Source: Manis javanica (lineage: Eukaryota > Chordata > Mammalia > Pholidota > Manidae). From it: a stretch of 64,000 nt of DNA. Position numbers and translations under genes: made by a program. This document shows, piece by piece, positions 12,596-25,794 of the stretch (positions within the stretch are counted from its first letter, which is position 1; each line of letters begins with the position of its first letter). Location: contig NC_133170.1 of assembly GCF_040802235.1 (NCBI RefSeq), positions 1,317,001 to 1,381,000 on the forward strand. The letters are read 5' to 3'. The notes under the pieces were generated by a model. It did not search any database and was not told where the DNA came from. It was given only the letters and a program-made list of their open reading frames with translations.

Positions 12596-15232
12596 AAGGG
12601 AAGGAAACAATTAAGGACCAGATACTAGGCCTGGGCCTTTCATATCACTATCTTCTTTAATCCTAAGTAGGAGTTAAGCAATACATTGGAAGATGAGCTT
12701 CGTGCGTAGTGTTTTGTATAACAAGAGTACAAGTCTGATAGCATTTTCAATTAGATTTGCAGGGTATTTTAATGACTTTTCCAGGTTTCAGCATTACATT
12801 TTATATGGGGTGCTTAAATCTTTGACCCTACAGAGAGCTAAAAGGATAGTTATTTCACATCAGGATTTTTCCTCTTGCTTAATGACTGTGGGAGCATTTC
12901 TTCTTTGCAAACCAGCTCATAGAACTGTTTTCCCTCACTTAGAAATAGAGCTGCTGCTGGGAAGTGGTTGTGTGATCTGCACACACAGGTGTGATCGTGC
13001 TGTCAGTCTTCCCTCTGTTAGCGACCAGGCACACGGCGCGTGCAGGACACACTGAGCTTATTTCATGGTGGTTCTTTAGCCATCTTCACCCCTATTTACT
13101 GGTTAAGCATTAGTTATGTGGGTTTTGTTTCTTTTTGCAGTCATGCACACTGATCTGAATATTTCGAGGTGTCTCAAATTGGCCAAGCAACACAGAAATT
13201 AAAGTCAGTCAAATAAGGCAGAAATTGGATTCCAGATTGCTCTTTGCTAATAATTTATAACAAATTCTCCTTTCTGTGGCTGCTGCTAACTTGCTTGCAA
13301 TTAGGTGTCAATACTTTAGGTAAAAAATAAAATCCAGGCAGGGGGGCAGTGGGAGATAAGAACTGAGAGAAGACAGGGGTGGAGGAGGGTGACAATGCTG
13401 GGAGAATTATGTCATCTTCTTGGATCATATTAATTTTTCTTTCCTTATTCTTTTTAGTTCTCTAAGGTAAGCAAGCTACCTCTTCAGATTTTTATTTGCT
13501 TGAAGAAAGAAAATTTAGAAAATTTTAGAAAAACATCTCCAGGTTCCCCACCCCCAAATTAAAAACAGAGGTTCAGGTACAGAGTATTTCTTTAAGCCTC
13601 TGTCCTTGTTCGTTCAGGAGATGGAGTTTTAAAAAGAGATTCAGGGCTGAGAGCCCAGAAACAGGAGCGTGGCCCATGACAATCTTAGAAATGACCCGGC
13701 ACCACTGTTGTTAGCACTGGTCTGGGTGCCTGGAGGAATACTTGTGGGGTTCTTATCCTCAGGGCTAGACCCAAACACTGTCATAAAACATAGCCAGTTC
13801 AGCAAGTGCGCTGTGGTGGTGTTGAGTGTGAAAGGGTGAGTAACACACTCTTGATTTTCAAAGAGCTTGCCAAGTGGAGAAGCAGGCAAGTAAATAATTA
13901 CTACTAACTATTCTCAAGGCTTTGTTAAGTTCCATGTTAGGTTTTAAGCAAACTGTTATGGGAGCCCAGAGGAAGGAGAGGGTGTTTAATTCTGCAAAAG
14001 GGAAATCCTGTCCTCTGTGCTTGGGCCTGTACGGGACGCGCAGTGGTCTGGGTGCACCTTGGGAAGGATGCTGGAGGGTGAGGGTCTCCGCGGGCTTCAC
14101 CATTTGGTTCCACGCAGTGACCTGGGGGGATGAGTGCACAGTCTTGTCCCCTTTCAGTCACCCTCAAAGTTCTGTCAGCGTCCGGCAGAGGGCAGGGACT
14201 CCCAGCCTGGCCTTGCCCGGCACTCCCTCCACCTTGGGGTGATCCTGAGGGAGGGGCTCAGTCCTCGGGCCTCTCAGGCGCTGGCCGCGCAGTGACGCTC
14301 GGGTTAGTCGGGCTCAGGAAGGCCGAGGTCCGCGCTGCCCTGACCTCCCGGAGGCATCTTCATTTCCCCTCCCGCCTCCTACACTAACTGCCCCCTTTCT
14401 GACTATGGGTATCCAGGGAGGAGCTTCTCAGTACGTCCAGAGACTCTGCTGCAGTCACGGGAGGGGTCCCTGGGGAAGAAGGACGGAAAAGCCGAGACCC
14501 CCAGCTGCCTTCCTCCCCGACCCGCTCCCGCCTGCGGACTCCTCCCTCGGCTCCGGGCAACCTCTAAGAGGTGCTAACTTTTCTCCTTTACCCGTAACAT
14601 CCACGTAAATCACCTGGCGTATGTATTATATATGTTATTCCTCTAGGCTGGCAGCATCCTTTGCTGTTTGACAGACATTCCAGACTAAAGCGTTTTAAAA
14701 TAATACATCATTAAAGAAACTGGAGTTGGTCACCAAAAAATTCACATTCCTTTTCCAGGGGAATCAAAGCATTTCACCAATGAGATACTTTCTTCCACAC
14801 GATGGCGCTGTAGTTCTTCTGATTATTCGGAGTCCAGCAGACGAGGCTTTTATTTTTCAAAGTCTCTCCCCCTCCCCCTATATCTTTACATATAAAAATG
14901 ACACAAGAAAGAATGTAAGCCTATCACATCATAAGAGGCCAGATTTACTCTCTGGCTTTAGAGCGGCCCATCAGAATAGCCATAGAACAGCCGATGACAA
15001 GAATTAACACACAAGGAGTATTTACCAGAAATGCAACATAACAGCACCATTTTTTCTTTAAACAATTATCAAGAAAAAGGAAAATTAAGGAAAATACAGT
15101 TCAGCTAGAATATGAATTAGGAATTATTGAAAGCATGTGGATAAAATTCTAATGTTCTTGAGTGCTTGTTCAGAGTTGGTTGTTTGAAATGAGTGAGTTG
15201 TTTAACTCAGTTTTTGTTGTTTATCCTCATGT
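12596..15232. other. Gene-free DNA
   Basis: No gene was recognised. 13,690-13,930 has weak antisense L2 flavour (ggtctgggtgcctggagg followed by agcttgccaagtg and caagtaaataatta). 14,000-14,560 is GC-rich with chance open frames on both strands. Confidence 0.4.
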
Positions 15233-15312
15233 AGAAAAACATCTTAGATTTAGGAATGCTTTTTTTTTTTTTTTTACTAGAAAAACATCTTAGATTTAGG
15301 AGTGATTTTTTT
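15233..15312. repeat. Local duplication with poly(T)
   Basis: The phrase tagaaaaacatcttagattt followed by aggaatg occurs at 15,233 and, with one to two changes, again at about 15,278. Each copy is followed by a T run. The period is about 45 bases, two units. Confidence 0.8.
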
Positions 15313-16019
15313 TTCTATTTTGGTGTTTTATGGCATCCTCAGATTTGTTCTAAATATTTTTTAGTTTTATTGGTTCAAAGTTAAGACTTCCCAAAAGTGC
15401 AAATAAATTTGTAGTTGAATCAGTTTATAATAATGATCTTGAGCTTTGTATGTGTAAAGCAGTTTCAATCACATCTACCCAGAAAATAAAATTTCACTAC
15501 TACTTTCATATGATTCACTAAGTCTGAAAAGTAAAAATAAAACAGAACAAAAACCACATTATTGCTAAAAACATGTTCAGAAGGCTTAGATTTAAAATAT
15601 TTGGGGACTGAATTATGTTTGAGGTTCACTTGAACCATAGCAGGTCCATTTAGTGGAAGTTACATATTGACCCAAATGCTATAATTAATTAAAGCCCCAA
15701 CATAGCCTCCTTGTTAAAATCATACATTTATTAAATAAAGTCCAACATGAAAACAAACACATCGATCGCAGGGTGCAATTCTTAATTGTGTCGAACCACA
15801 ATGAATTTGCAGTACAATTAAATTTATAAAATCACTTATCCATGTGCAGACACGAGTCTGTGTTTATGAACTACACATTTCTAAGGAGTAAATCAATGTG
15901 CTAATGAGAACACACTCGCGGAAGACCAGCCAGGTTCTGATTCGCTTTCATCCTGTCTCTCCTGTTTGGACTGAATAGCGGCGAGCCGGTGGAAGGCCTG
16001 GTTAGGGTCAGTGTCCTGA
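15313..16019. other. Gene-free AT-rich DNA
   Basis: No coding frame, repeat family or RNA gene could be recognised on either strand. Confidence 0.4.
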
Positions 16020-17560
16020 ACACACATGAGCAGGTGTCTGTGCTTTAGCTGGGCCTCACGTCTTTAAGCCACCCCCCACTCTCGTCACTGACGCTCTTAC
16101 GGCTCTCGAAGGCCCCTGTGTGTCAGGCACAGTCCGCACCGCCCCTGCACGGAGCAGGTACGGTTATCCGGCTTGCACAGACGGACACCTTGAGGCCTGG
16201 AGACGTTAGGTAATGCCCTGCGGGTCAGGCAGCAGGTGGACGGGGCTCCTGTGACTCCAGAGCCCGGTAGGACGTCCTCAGCTTGGTCGACACCATGGAC
16301 GGAGCTTTGCACCACCGTCTGCCTCGCGCGCAGGTGCCACGGCTGGAGCGCTCCGTGCAGCCCACTGGGTTAATAGGAAAGGCCGTGTCCTCTGCGCGTG
16401 GGGAGGAGGGCGGCCTCCTGATGGTGCGGCTGGGGCACGAGTGGGCATTTGCACGAGGGGCCACCGGGCACAGGCAGTGGGCAGAGCCTCTCAAGGGGCT
16501 TCCAGCCTTCCACAGGGAGTGTGGGAGTGGACTCCGGGCCACGGGGGGGCTCCTGTTCCCCGCTCCGGTCTCCCCTGACTTCCCTGTGGCGCACAGAGCA
16601 CCAGCCGCCCTGGGGGATCCCGGGTGGACCGACTGTCTACATATAAAAAGCATTAAAACACCACATTCATTAACCTCCCAACAGACTTAGTCAAAAGATG
16701 AAATGTTTCTGACCCCAAATATTCTTATATCCTAAAAACAAAGAAACTAGCCTTTTGGAAACGGTTGATAAACTAAAATTGCCCACGAGGGCTCTTCTGC
16801 CCCCTCCTAGGGCAGCTTATGCGTATCCGGGGGGATGGATTAGGTGAAGTCAAGTCCTCGAGCAGAGATCAGTTCTCAAGGCCCGTCCTGACTTTGTTAA
16901 ACCTGAACCTGAAGATAACCCCCCCCAATCCAGGGGAGAACCCCAACCCCGAGGGGACCCCAAGCCGAGAGGTCCCTTCCCGGAGGGGAGCGCGTGGTGG
17001 GTGAGGCGCCCTGAGCGGCTGGAAGCGGGCAGCACACAGCCGGTGGCAGGTGTCACGCACCGAGTGGCCCTCGTTCGGCCAGTCGGCCACCCGTGGGCAG
17101 CGCCGGAGCGTTTCTGACACTCCGACACCCCTGCTGCAGGCACTGTGTGCCGCACTGGGAGCCTCCACCTACAAGCAGACTGGACGGTTCAGGGCCTCTG
17201 CTTCGGTTTGTGGGTCCGTCTTCCATGGTGCCGCGGGGTCCACGTGTGGGGCTGCATCCCTGGGTTTACAGTCAGTGTGTTTTGAGTAGCTGATAGTCCG
17301 TCACCTGATGAAGAATCGATGGAACGAATGTGTCTGGGTGACTGAGTTGATTGGTTTGCGTTTCCAGGGTTCCGCGTGTGTCACTCGCACGAGAAACGGG
17401 CTGTGTGAGCCCCCAGTGGGGTGGGGGGAGCGGCTGTGGGGCCGTGGTAGTGATCTTACAGGTGTAACGGCCACTGTCCCTTCGCTGGGGGGGCAGCCCA
17501 CCTATCCGCGGGCTGCAGCGCTCCACGGGGGATCCGACTGGACAGCTTCTTTCCTGGAAA
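16020..17560. other. CpG-rich patch over old repeat DNA
   Basis: GC-rich block with many CpGs and overlapping chance frames on both strands. It contains an MIR relic (16,115-16,270) whose variable sites have drifted to G, C and CpG. No start context, splice-flanked exon or domain was found. It looks like repeat-derived DNA under GC drift more than a gene promoter, although a CpG island for an unseen transcript cannot be excluded. Confidence 0.45.
16115..16270 (+). repeat. MIR SINE relic, CpG-enriched
   Basis: The order of MIR landmarks is kept: tgtgtcaggcacagtc, gagcaggtacggttatcc, acaccttgaggcctggagac, gttaggtaatgccctg, and the end tgactccagagcccgg. Positions that are usually A or T in MIR have become G or C. 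Confidence 0.7.
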
Positions 17561-17821
17561 CAGCGAAAACCTGTTATCTTGGGCAAGAAATTATTATTTG
17601 TGTCATTTAGTCCCCTCATAGGTAAGCCAGAGATACGGCACTATATGACCTCTAGGTTCAAATGAAGTTTTATAATTTTAGGATTTGATTTTCTTCCTCA
17701 TCTTAGGATTTTGAAGAATTCTATACTAAAATTTTCCTGTTAGGATGCCTCACAAGCTCTCTAACACCGAGTAGAATATAAATATAGTTGAGGGAATAAA
17801 GGGTATATATGTTATTAAGAC

Positions 17822-18300
17822 AATATCAACTCTGCATTAATTTAATACCTACTAACTGGGCATCAGCTATGTGCTGGGCACAGATTTGTGTGTCTGTGGT
17901 CCAAGCAGTAAGTGAGGATTGACATCCCTTTCCTCATGTGGTTTACAATCTAGGGAGGAAAGACAGATAATAGACTCTTAAAATAGCTGTGATTTAGACT
18001 AATAAATGCCTTGAAGGGTAATGGGTGAGACCTGAGGTGGGCCGCAGTGCATGTAGCAGGCAAGGCTGCTCTGCTATGCAAAGATCAAGGATATGAACAT
18101 TCCAGGCATTGGGAAAAGCCAGGAAAGGTCTTTAAGTTGAATATAAGTTGTCATTTTCAAGGGACACATGGTAGGCAGTGAATAAGAAAGTGTCTGAGAT
18201 GAGGCAGAAGCCAGGCAGTATTGAGTGGTGGTGACTCTTTTAGGACATTTCGTTAATAAGGAGTTTAGATTTTACTCATTTGGCCGTAAGAACACAAGAA
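17822..18300 (-). mobile_element. L2 fragment, antisense
   Basis: Plus-strand text is the complement of an L2 3' end: aatacctactaactgggcat, gtgctgggcacag, catgtggtttacaatctagg, gacagataatagac, then gaacattccaggcattggga. These landmarks are in the right order for antisense L2. Confidence 0.7.
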
Positions 18301-20399
18301 GGCCTTAAATAAATGCCAAATTCTCCTGTTAAATGAATGTATATCCTGAGACTGTGGCAAACAAATTCCTTGTGTACATGGTGATACCCTGTTACTGTCT
18401 GAACTCGTTACCAAAATTACTTCATTGAAGCAAGTATGAATGTCTTTCCTGCTTCATGAATGAGGATTGCAATATTCCAAAGGTCATTTTCAGAAATGAA
18501 AAGAGAATAGGGTCAATTCCAGGATGCAAAATATATTTGGAATTTATTTTTAGAAAATTCAGAATTTACAAACCTTTTTTTATGTGGTGAGCTTTCTGGC
18601 ACAGTGGGAGTCAAATCCCTGTTTTTGTGATAAGGGGTTACAGATCTGTGATTTCCTCTAAAGATTCTCCTTCATAGTATAAATTGAGGACGAGTACAGA
18701 TAGACTCATCATAGAAATACAAATTTTACTTTATAATGAGGGAACACTTAAAATAAGACCTATAATGCAATAGAAGAAAAGCTGGAAGTGAAATGCACTG
18801 ATATCTTTTATAAGAGTTTTTTAATGTAATACAGGATGTCAGTGACCTTTGAAAGATAACTGGGAAGTTGATTTATGTGTACCCTTAAACTGAAGCTTAC
18901 TGACACTTTACACAGTGGGGTAGAACTTGTGTGTACTGATAGACAGTGTCTAGCTCAGCATAATTTTTCCCTCCAAAATAGGAAAAGACAGATTATTACA
19001 TATAAATGGTAGTGTAATCCTGTGAATCAGAGAAAAGTAAAGCTTAAGTTATATTAGTGTGTGTTTTGGGGGAAGTCAGTTAATATCTTTGAGCTTCTGT
19101 TTCCTCATCTATGAAAATAAAATTGAACCAAATGATTTTTGAAGAGGTTTATATAGTTCCAAAATTCCTATGTGTGTGTGATCAACACGGATTAGTTAAC
19201 TTTATAAATAGTAAGGAAAGTAAAGGAGAGAGGGTTTATGTTATACTGTGATGATTAATTGTTGACTCAAGGATGATGGAAAGGAGCAGAATGAGGAACT
19301 TTTAAAATGGCTCCATTAAAGATAAGCTTTGTTTTGTAAGTAAGGGGGCAACTTAAAGTTTGCATGTTTTCTTCTGAATTAAATGGAAATTAGATTCCAA
19401 AAACATTCCTTAACAGCACCCATTTCACAAGCAGTTTCTGGAAAGAGCCCTCTACGCTGGTACTGCTTTCTGCAGCAGTTTCCACGCGTGTGAGCCGAGC
19501 TCAGCTCACGGACTAGGCGGGGCACAAGGTCCTTGCCGCCTCTTCATCATGAAGTTCTCACTGGTTCAAAGGCAAGTCGGGAAGTAAGACTCGTTCGGTT
19601 TGAAAAGGGGAGTGACAGCTGTCATTCTGGTGACAGTAGCTTTTCTTGGGTTTGGGTTTTATGTAGATATTTGTTTAGGTGGCTCGACTATTACAAGGTG
19701 GCTTGACTATTACAAGGCAAGATGGCTTCTTGTATGAGGAATATTTATCCAAACTTACTTGGAGTTGACAGATACGCAGAATGGATGCCAGGTGGTGAGT
19801 GGCCTTGAATTTATCATTGGTGGATCTGAAGCAAGTTAAATTTTGTAATCCTCCTTGAGTGACATTTAGGATCTCAAGGTTAAGTATAAAACCCAGAAGT
19901 TTTGATGTTTTTAAGTGTGTTTTTAATTTTTTAAAATGAATTAGGAAATGGAGAGGTTATATTCAGGAAAATTAGAAAACAAAAACCAAAACCAACTCCT
20001 TGGACTGTAAGGAAATGAAGGACACGTCCAAGTACTTTAGTTTTTCAAGACGTAATCCAAGACCTTTTCTCTTCCCCTCTGAGCACTTCAGTCGGCGTCC
20101 ACTGAGCCTCCAAGGCCGGACAGTAAGGTCTCCGTGGCCCAGGCCTCCGCCCAAACCGGACCCCTCTCTGAGCCGGCTGAGCGTCTCCATGTGTTCATTG
20201 GAAACTCACCTCCCCACTGTCAAAACCAAACTCCTTTGCCCACATCTCCCACCTGATTCTCCCCCAATTCTGTGTCAGAAACAACAACACCCTGTTCCTG
20301 CCGCAGCCTGAGCTACAGACCTTGTCCTCGTCCTTCCCCTCTTCACGTCTGATCCGCCACAGTCTTCTGTGTTCGTGAGTGTTTTTACCCACTTCTACA
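18301..20399. other. Gene-free DNA
   Basis: AT-rich with short frames only. 19,070-19,120 has an MIR-like phrase (tctgtttcctcatctatgaa). A small tandem duplication lies at 19,678-19,715. No gene was seen. Confidence 0.4.
19678..19715. repeat. 19-base unit tandem duplication
   Basis: Two adjacent units, ggtggctcgactattacaa and ggtggcttgactattacaa, differ at one base. Confidence 0.9.
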
Positions 20400-20920
20400 G
20401 CCTTTGAACTTTTCCGTAGCTAGTTTCCTGCTCTGAGCTACCTTCTCTCACCCAGGCTGCTTTAACAGCCCTGACCTTATGCTCTGTATCCACTCTTGCA
20501 GCCTCCAATTCATAGCCAGGGAGCAGAGAGAAAACTTTAAAAGGCAAATAGGATCATTAACTCTTCTGAAAACCCTGAAAATGTCCCATGTCTAGTAGGC
20601 TGAGGCCCCAGCCTCAGGGCCCTCTTTGATCTGACCGCTGCCAGCTGACGAAGCCTCCCCTTCGCTCTGGGCCCTGGCCACCCTGACCTATGAATTCCTA
20701 GAATGTGTTATATTCTTTCCTGCCTCAGGGGCTTCAAAAGTGCTATTTTTGTGTGTGTAAAACACTCTTTTCTGTCTGTTCTTCAAATTAACTCTCAGTT
20801 CCCAGTAAGTAGTTCCTCCTACTTATTATTCTGTCCAAATATCATTCCACAGGGAAACCTGTTCTGATCTCTTAGGAAAGGTCATCTCAGGAAACACTCT
20901 CTTTTCCTGTGCCTTTAAAA
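20400..20920 (+). mobile_element. L2 fragment, sense
   Basis: Order and wording match L2 sense sequence: a taggatcattaactcttctg / aaaaccctgaaaatgtccca block, the ggccctctttgatctgaccg block, the cctgcctcaggggcttcaaa block and a ctcttttctgtctgttctt block. It is diverged and non-coding. Confidence 0.65.
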
Positions 20921-20943
20921 ATTAATTAATTAATTAATTAATT
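20920..20943. repeat. Short ATTA tandem repeat
   Basis: About five units of aatt/attaa in a row. The sequence after it returns to antisense L2-like text (cagtctttattgggtgtctg). Confidence 0.85.
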
Positions 20944-21104
20944 CAGTCTTTATTGGGTGTCTGCAATGTCATGCTCTCTTCTGAAGCTGGGGACAGAGTG
21001 AGGAGAAACTGACATCTTTTGGGGGGATACAATTCAATCAACCCACAATATCTGCTTCTCTCAGAAGAAAATCAAAAGAGTCACTATTTTAAAAGTTTAC
21101 GTAG

Positions 21105-21290
21105 TGTAGTTTTTTTCCCCACTTTTATGAAAAGAAATAGTTGACATATATCACTGTATAAGTTTAAGGGGCACAGCATGATGGTTTGATTTACCGTAGT
21201 ATAGTTTTTCAGACTTTTTAAAGTAAGTTGTATCTGATGTACAAATTTGAGAAGGCATTGCTGTTTTACTTGGTATAAACATGATACCTT
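21105..21290 (-). mobile_element. L1 3' tail fragment, antisense
   Basis: Contains aaatagttgacatatatcac, gtataagtttaaggggcaca and gcatgatggtttgattta, an L1 3' UTR in antisense. Confidence 0.7.
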
Positions 21291-21529
21291 ATTTTCAATC
21301 TGTTCCAAACTATTTGGTTGAATCCTAACCACACCAATATCCAGGGTACGGTGATCCGAACCCAGTTCATTCTGTGTTCCTATTTCCATAGTGGAAGAGA
21401 GCTTACTTCTTCATACATTAAAAATAAACGAATGTGGAAGGATATTCATGACACATCCCAAAAATTCATCTCGACATCTTTGCACAGAGTGTATGTGAAT
21501 GTTGACGCATTTTTGCTATGAAATGACTG

Positions 21530-21770
21530 TTTCGGTGCGAGCTGTGCTCCCTGTGACCGAGGGGAGAGCCGACCCAGGGAGAGGTCCTGCAGGACTGCGG
21601 CGCCATCCCTGCTGCTCCCGTCGAGCCGAGCGCCGGGCGCGCACTGACTCGGGGTCCCCAGCAGCCCGGGCCTCGGCGCGAGGGGCGGGGGCCCCGGGGC
21701 TCCGTGAGCTGTGAGGCGGAGCCACCCCTCAAACCGGGTAACTCTTGGTCCACGTTCTCACCCCCCAGGC
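21530..21770. other. Small CpG-rich patch
   Basis: Short block with many CpGs, open by chance on both strands. No exon or promoter signature was identified. An L2 3' end relic follows at 21,820-21,925 (gtgcataatagatactcagt). Confidence 0.45.
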
Positions 21771-21925
21771 TCTACTGCCTGCACAGCCGGTGAACCTGAA
21801 GCCTTTCTTATGCCCCTTCCAGACCGTGAGGCGCAGAGAGCTCGGTCACTACGTCTTTCCTATATTTGCATTTCCTGTAAAATCTAGTGCATAATAGATA
21901 CTCAGTAAGTGGTTGCAGATAAAGT

Positions 21926-23289
21926 GAAATTAGACCATGGTTTGCACAACCCTACGCAGGGCCTGGCTCTCTGATTTCCATATCATGGTTTACTTGAGAA
22001 GATGTGCGCTTGGAAAAACAGGATCCAGAGTAGATATAATAAAATAAGGAAGCTTCTGTTTTGGGTGCTTCCAGCCTCCTGCAGGTGCTTCTCTCCTCCC
22101 CCGTCCCAGCGCCCCACCAGCCAGCAGCACAATTTGCACTTCGTTTGGATCCCCGGTGTTTTCACTGAGAACAGCTTAAAGTTATTATATTTTTACAGGA
22201 ATTAATCACTGTAGTAACTTCTGTTGACAGCCAATAGACGACGGAGGTATTTACTTGAGCAAAAGAGAGACCTGCAGAAATGATACCGATTTTAATGTAA
22301 AACATCACTTTATAGGTCTCTTGGTAACCCTTGCCCTTGTTTGTCCTCTTTCTAAGTATAAATATAAGATTAGTTAAAAGCAAATGAAAACTTTAGAACT
22401 TTAATCTTCGATTTAAAATTTGGCAGTTATGAAATAAGGTAATTGTGTTGGTATTCATTTGCTTGTAAGAAATTCTGCTACATAAGAATGTAAATTTAAA
22501 TTTGCCTTTTTATTATGTGATATGTGCCTTATAAGCCTGTGGGCAATAGCTGTGCTTTAATAAAGTTAAAAATAGGTAAAATGGGAATGTTGATAAACCT
22601 CATAGTTCATTAAACATTGGGATTCACTGAGTATATATCTATTAATTTTAGATGAGACTATATTAGGAAACTTTTGTTACATGAAGCTTGCATTTAAGTG
22701 AATAATGCATTCAAATTCAATAGCAAACATCTTCTTCCACATCTTTTAACTGACAATTCTTTAGTAAGAAATTTCAAGGAACTGAAAGACTTAGAAAGTA
22801 ATGATTAAATATGCAAATACAGTAATTTGCTGTTCTTTGAAAGAATTAAAAATTTAAAGATATGTCTAAATGGATTCTCTTCTCACATCTCATTACCATT
22901 TTAATCTATTCTAGCATTTATGATTTCATCATTTTATTAAGCAAGTGCACTTGTTTCTTAACCCTCTTTATTGTTCTGTTCCATTTGTGTATTTGAAAAT
23001 TCTCCCTTAGATTCTATTAAAATACATATCCTCCAAATTATTCCTTTTTTTCTCCACAGACTCTTTCTCTTTCTTTTGAGAAGCTCTTGTTTCTGACCTA
23101 AGGTTAATCCATGTGTAAAGACTTTATTTTGTGAATCATTTTTTCCTACTACATCAATTATCTGTGCAAATAAGCTCAGGAATGTGTGACTATGAAAAGT
23201 GGACATTCATTTTCTTCTGCTTTTTTTGCTTGGTTTGTTTCCTTGGAATTCCGGTCTATTTTTAACACTGAATTATCTGCGCATCTGGT
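21926..23289. other. Gene-free AT-rich DNA
   Basis: Short frames only. No repeat family, RNA gene or promoter could be named. Confidence 0.4.
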
Positions 23290-23579
23290 GGGTCCGCTGT
23301 GAGAGTACCAGACACTGGGTGGCGTAAAGGGGGTTCATTGTGTTGGGGTTGTGGAGGCTGACCTGACCAGGCTGGCCCTGTGGGGGCCTCCGAGCTGCCC
23401 CTCGCCCCTCGCCTCGCCTCTGGTGGCTCGCGGGCCATCTTTGGTGTTGTGGGCTTGTCACATTGCCCACATGGCCACCTTCCCAGTCACCTGGGGCTTT
23501 TCCTGTGTGTGTCTTTGTCCAAACTGCCCCCTTTCTATAAGGATATGGTCATGTTGGATCAGCCTTCCCAGGGACCTCA
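23290..23579 (-). mobile_element. MaLR (MLT1-type) LTR fragment, antisense
   Basis: Plus-strand text keeps the antisense MaLR order: ccagacactgggtggcgtaa, a gtggaggctgacctgaccag block, acatggccaccttcccag, ttctataaggatatggtcat and a final gggacctcatg. It abuts the next LTR directly. Confidence 0.65.
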
Positions 23580-24415
23580 TGTGATATTGTGACTGATAAT
23601 AAGAAATACATATTCTTCTTTCCCCATTTTTTCTGGCACAAATTTTCTAAAACCCTTTTAATTTCCTAAGTGCAGAGAGCAATAAAAGGGTCTTCTGTTA
23701 TGTTAAAGAGGTGACTTTGGAGAGCACCTACTGGGTGGGCAGCGGGGGGTGCCTGTGGCCCCTGTCATGTGATTAAAAGGTTGAACTCTCAGTCCCACCC
23801 CCAACCTTTCAAGGAGGGGAAGACCTGGAGGGTGAATCAATTACCAATGGTCACTCAATCAGTCATGCCTGTGTCCTAAAGCCTGCATTAAAAACCAAAG
23901 GTTCGGCCTGCAAAGAGCTGGCAGGTTGGTGAATACTTGGAGATGGGGGCATGGGTACCTGGAGTGAGCACAGAAGCTCTGCGCCCTTTCCCTAGGCCTT
24001 GCACTGTGCAGCTCTTCCATCTGGCTGATCCTGAGTTAGATCTTTTTTTTAAATTTTTTTTTTAGTTATATCTTTTTTAATAAAGCAACAGTCTAGTAAA
24101 CAGAATGTTTCTCGAGTTCTGTGATCTGCTCTAGAAAATCGATTGAGCTGGAGGAGGGGCTCCTGGGAGCTTCTGTCTGTAGCGAGTCTTCGGGAGCATG
24201 GATAACAAGGGGGACCTGCAGCTGGCACCTGAAGTGGGAGCGGGGAGGGCCGTCTGCTAGGACTGAGTCCTCAGAGGGTGGGATCTGAAGCCGTCTCTGG
24301 GTAGATGGAGTCAGAATCGAGTTAGGGACACCCAGCTGGTGTCCAGGCAACTGCTTGTTGGTGTGGAGATTCCCCCGCCCCCCACCACATACATTGGAAT
24401 TGGCACCAGAACCTG
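23580..24415 (+). mobile_element. Solitary ERV LTR, same family as 2,738-3,570
   Basis: This 836-base block starts TGTGATATTGTG and ends near ggcaccagaacctg. It aligns end to end with the reverse complement of 2,738-3,570. Shared landmarks include the opening with ataagaaatac, ctctgcgccctttcc, cttccatctggctg, an AATAAA poly(A) signal near 24,078, and the terminal cattggaattgg. A T-rich expansion sits just before the AATAAA. It resembles MER21-type LTRs from memory. No internal viral sequence flanks it, so it is solitary. Confidence 0.7.
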
Positions 24416-25794
24416 TTTACCTCATCTGAACTTGATCCTCTGCAAAGACCGTATTTCCTTATTTCCTTTTTCTATTACTGAAAAAACCAAGGCTTAGAAA
24501 GTTAGATTATTCCAGACTGGGTCCTAAAACCCTCCTTGAACCTACAAATAGCAGAAATATCACTGCAGGAGGAGCTGACAGAATTATCAACAAATGAAGA
24601 GTTGAAATTGAAATAAAAAAATGAATATCAAGAATTTTGGCTTCAGAGGCAAATTCCAATATTCTGTCCAGCCTTATGGGCTGTAGCAAAGAAGTTTTCG
24701 TCGCACTTCCATCATAGTTAGTCGAAAGAGGATTCAGCATGGGCAGCCATCTGTTAACAGAGAAAAGAAATTGTCAGTAGTGAAATGTGGCGATTTAAGA
24801 TTGCTGATGGCAAAAATGACACCAAATATCGAAAAATTAGTGTCATCTCACCAAGCTCAACCCTCTTGCTAATAAAGATTCCATTAATTTTTAAAAATAA
24901 TACATACTTTTAAATTTAGAGTACTGAGCAATGCATTAATATTATTAATTTCTTCTAATAAAATAATTTGAAAAAACCTGTCCTTGTTTTATATATAGTG
25001 TAGTATAATTCACTGAAGGGTGTGTTATCAAATCACTCTTGGAAAAAGTGGGTGCTGAGCCAGAAAGGTCAGGAGCCGATGATCTGGAGCCTCGGCTGAG
25101 CGGGGACCCGCCTGTGAGTTCCCTCGGGTGGCCGTCAGGGGAGCTCTGACCTTTCACTGTCCTTTGGCTGCAGGCCAGCACCGGCATTTCTTGGGACGCT
25201 CTGTAACCTGACCCTTCCTGCATCAGGAAGTCTCTCCTGCCTGGAGTCTCTGATGTCAGGGAGGGTCCACTTGACTAAGCCCAGGGTCTTCCAGGGCCTT
25301 ACTTGACTACGCCAGACCCACCCAGGATAGTCTTAGTGATTTGGGGCCTTAATTATAGCTACAAAACCTCTTCACCTTTGCTATATTCTATTGATTAGGA
25401 GCAAGTCACAAGTCCCACGTACATGCGAGGGGAAGCATTACACAGGGTGTGAGCACCAAGGAGTGGGAGCCTGGGGCCACCCCAGGGTCTGCCCACCCCA
25501 CGCACTAGAAAAGGCTCTGGTGGACATGCTGGCACTGTGACAGCCACGGGGCATTATTATCTCCTTCATTCCCATTAACTCCTGGGTCAGAAGTGGGAGC
25601 CGACCAGGACAGTTAGACAGCTGAGGTCGCTCAGGAGGGCCACTCACCCCGCCCAGGGGCAGATCTGTCTGAGCGCAGACCTTGCTCTCATGCCCTGTTA
25701 TGATTCGCCTTGTTCTACATCTAGTCATCAAGGAATCAAACTGAGACTAACAGAAGTTTTAGGGACACAGGTCACCCCGTGTTTTCTAACAGGA
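24416..25794. other. Gene-free DNA with an unnamed repeat-like part
   Basis: 24,416-25,000 has nothing recognisable. 25,020-25,735 reads like an old interspersed element in antisense (attgattaggagcaagtcac, gaagcattacacagggtgtg), possibly an LTR, but I cannot name it. Confidence 0.35.
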
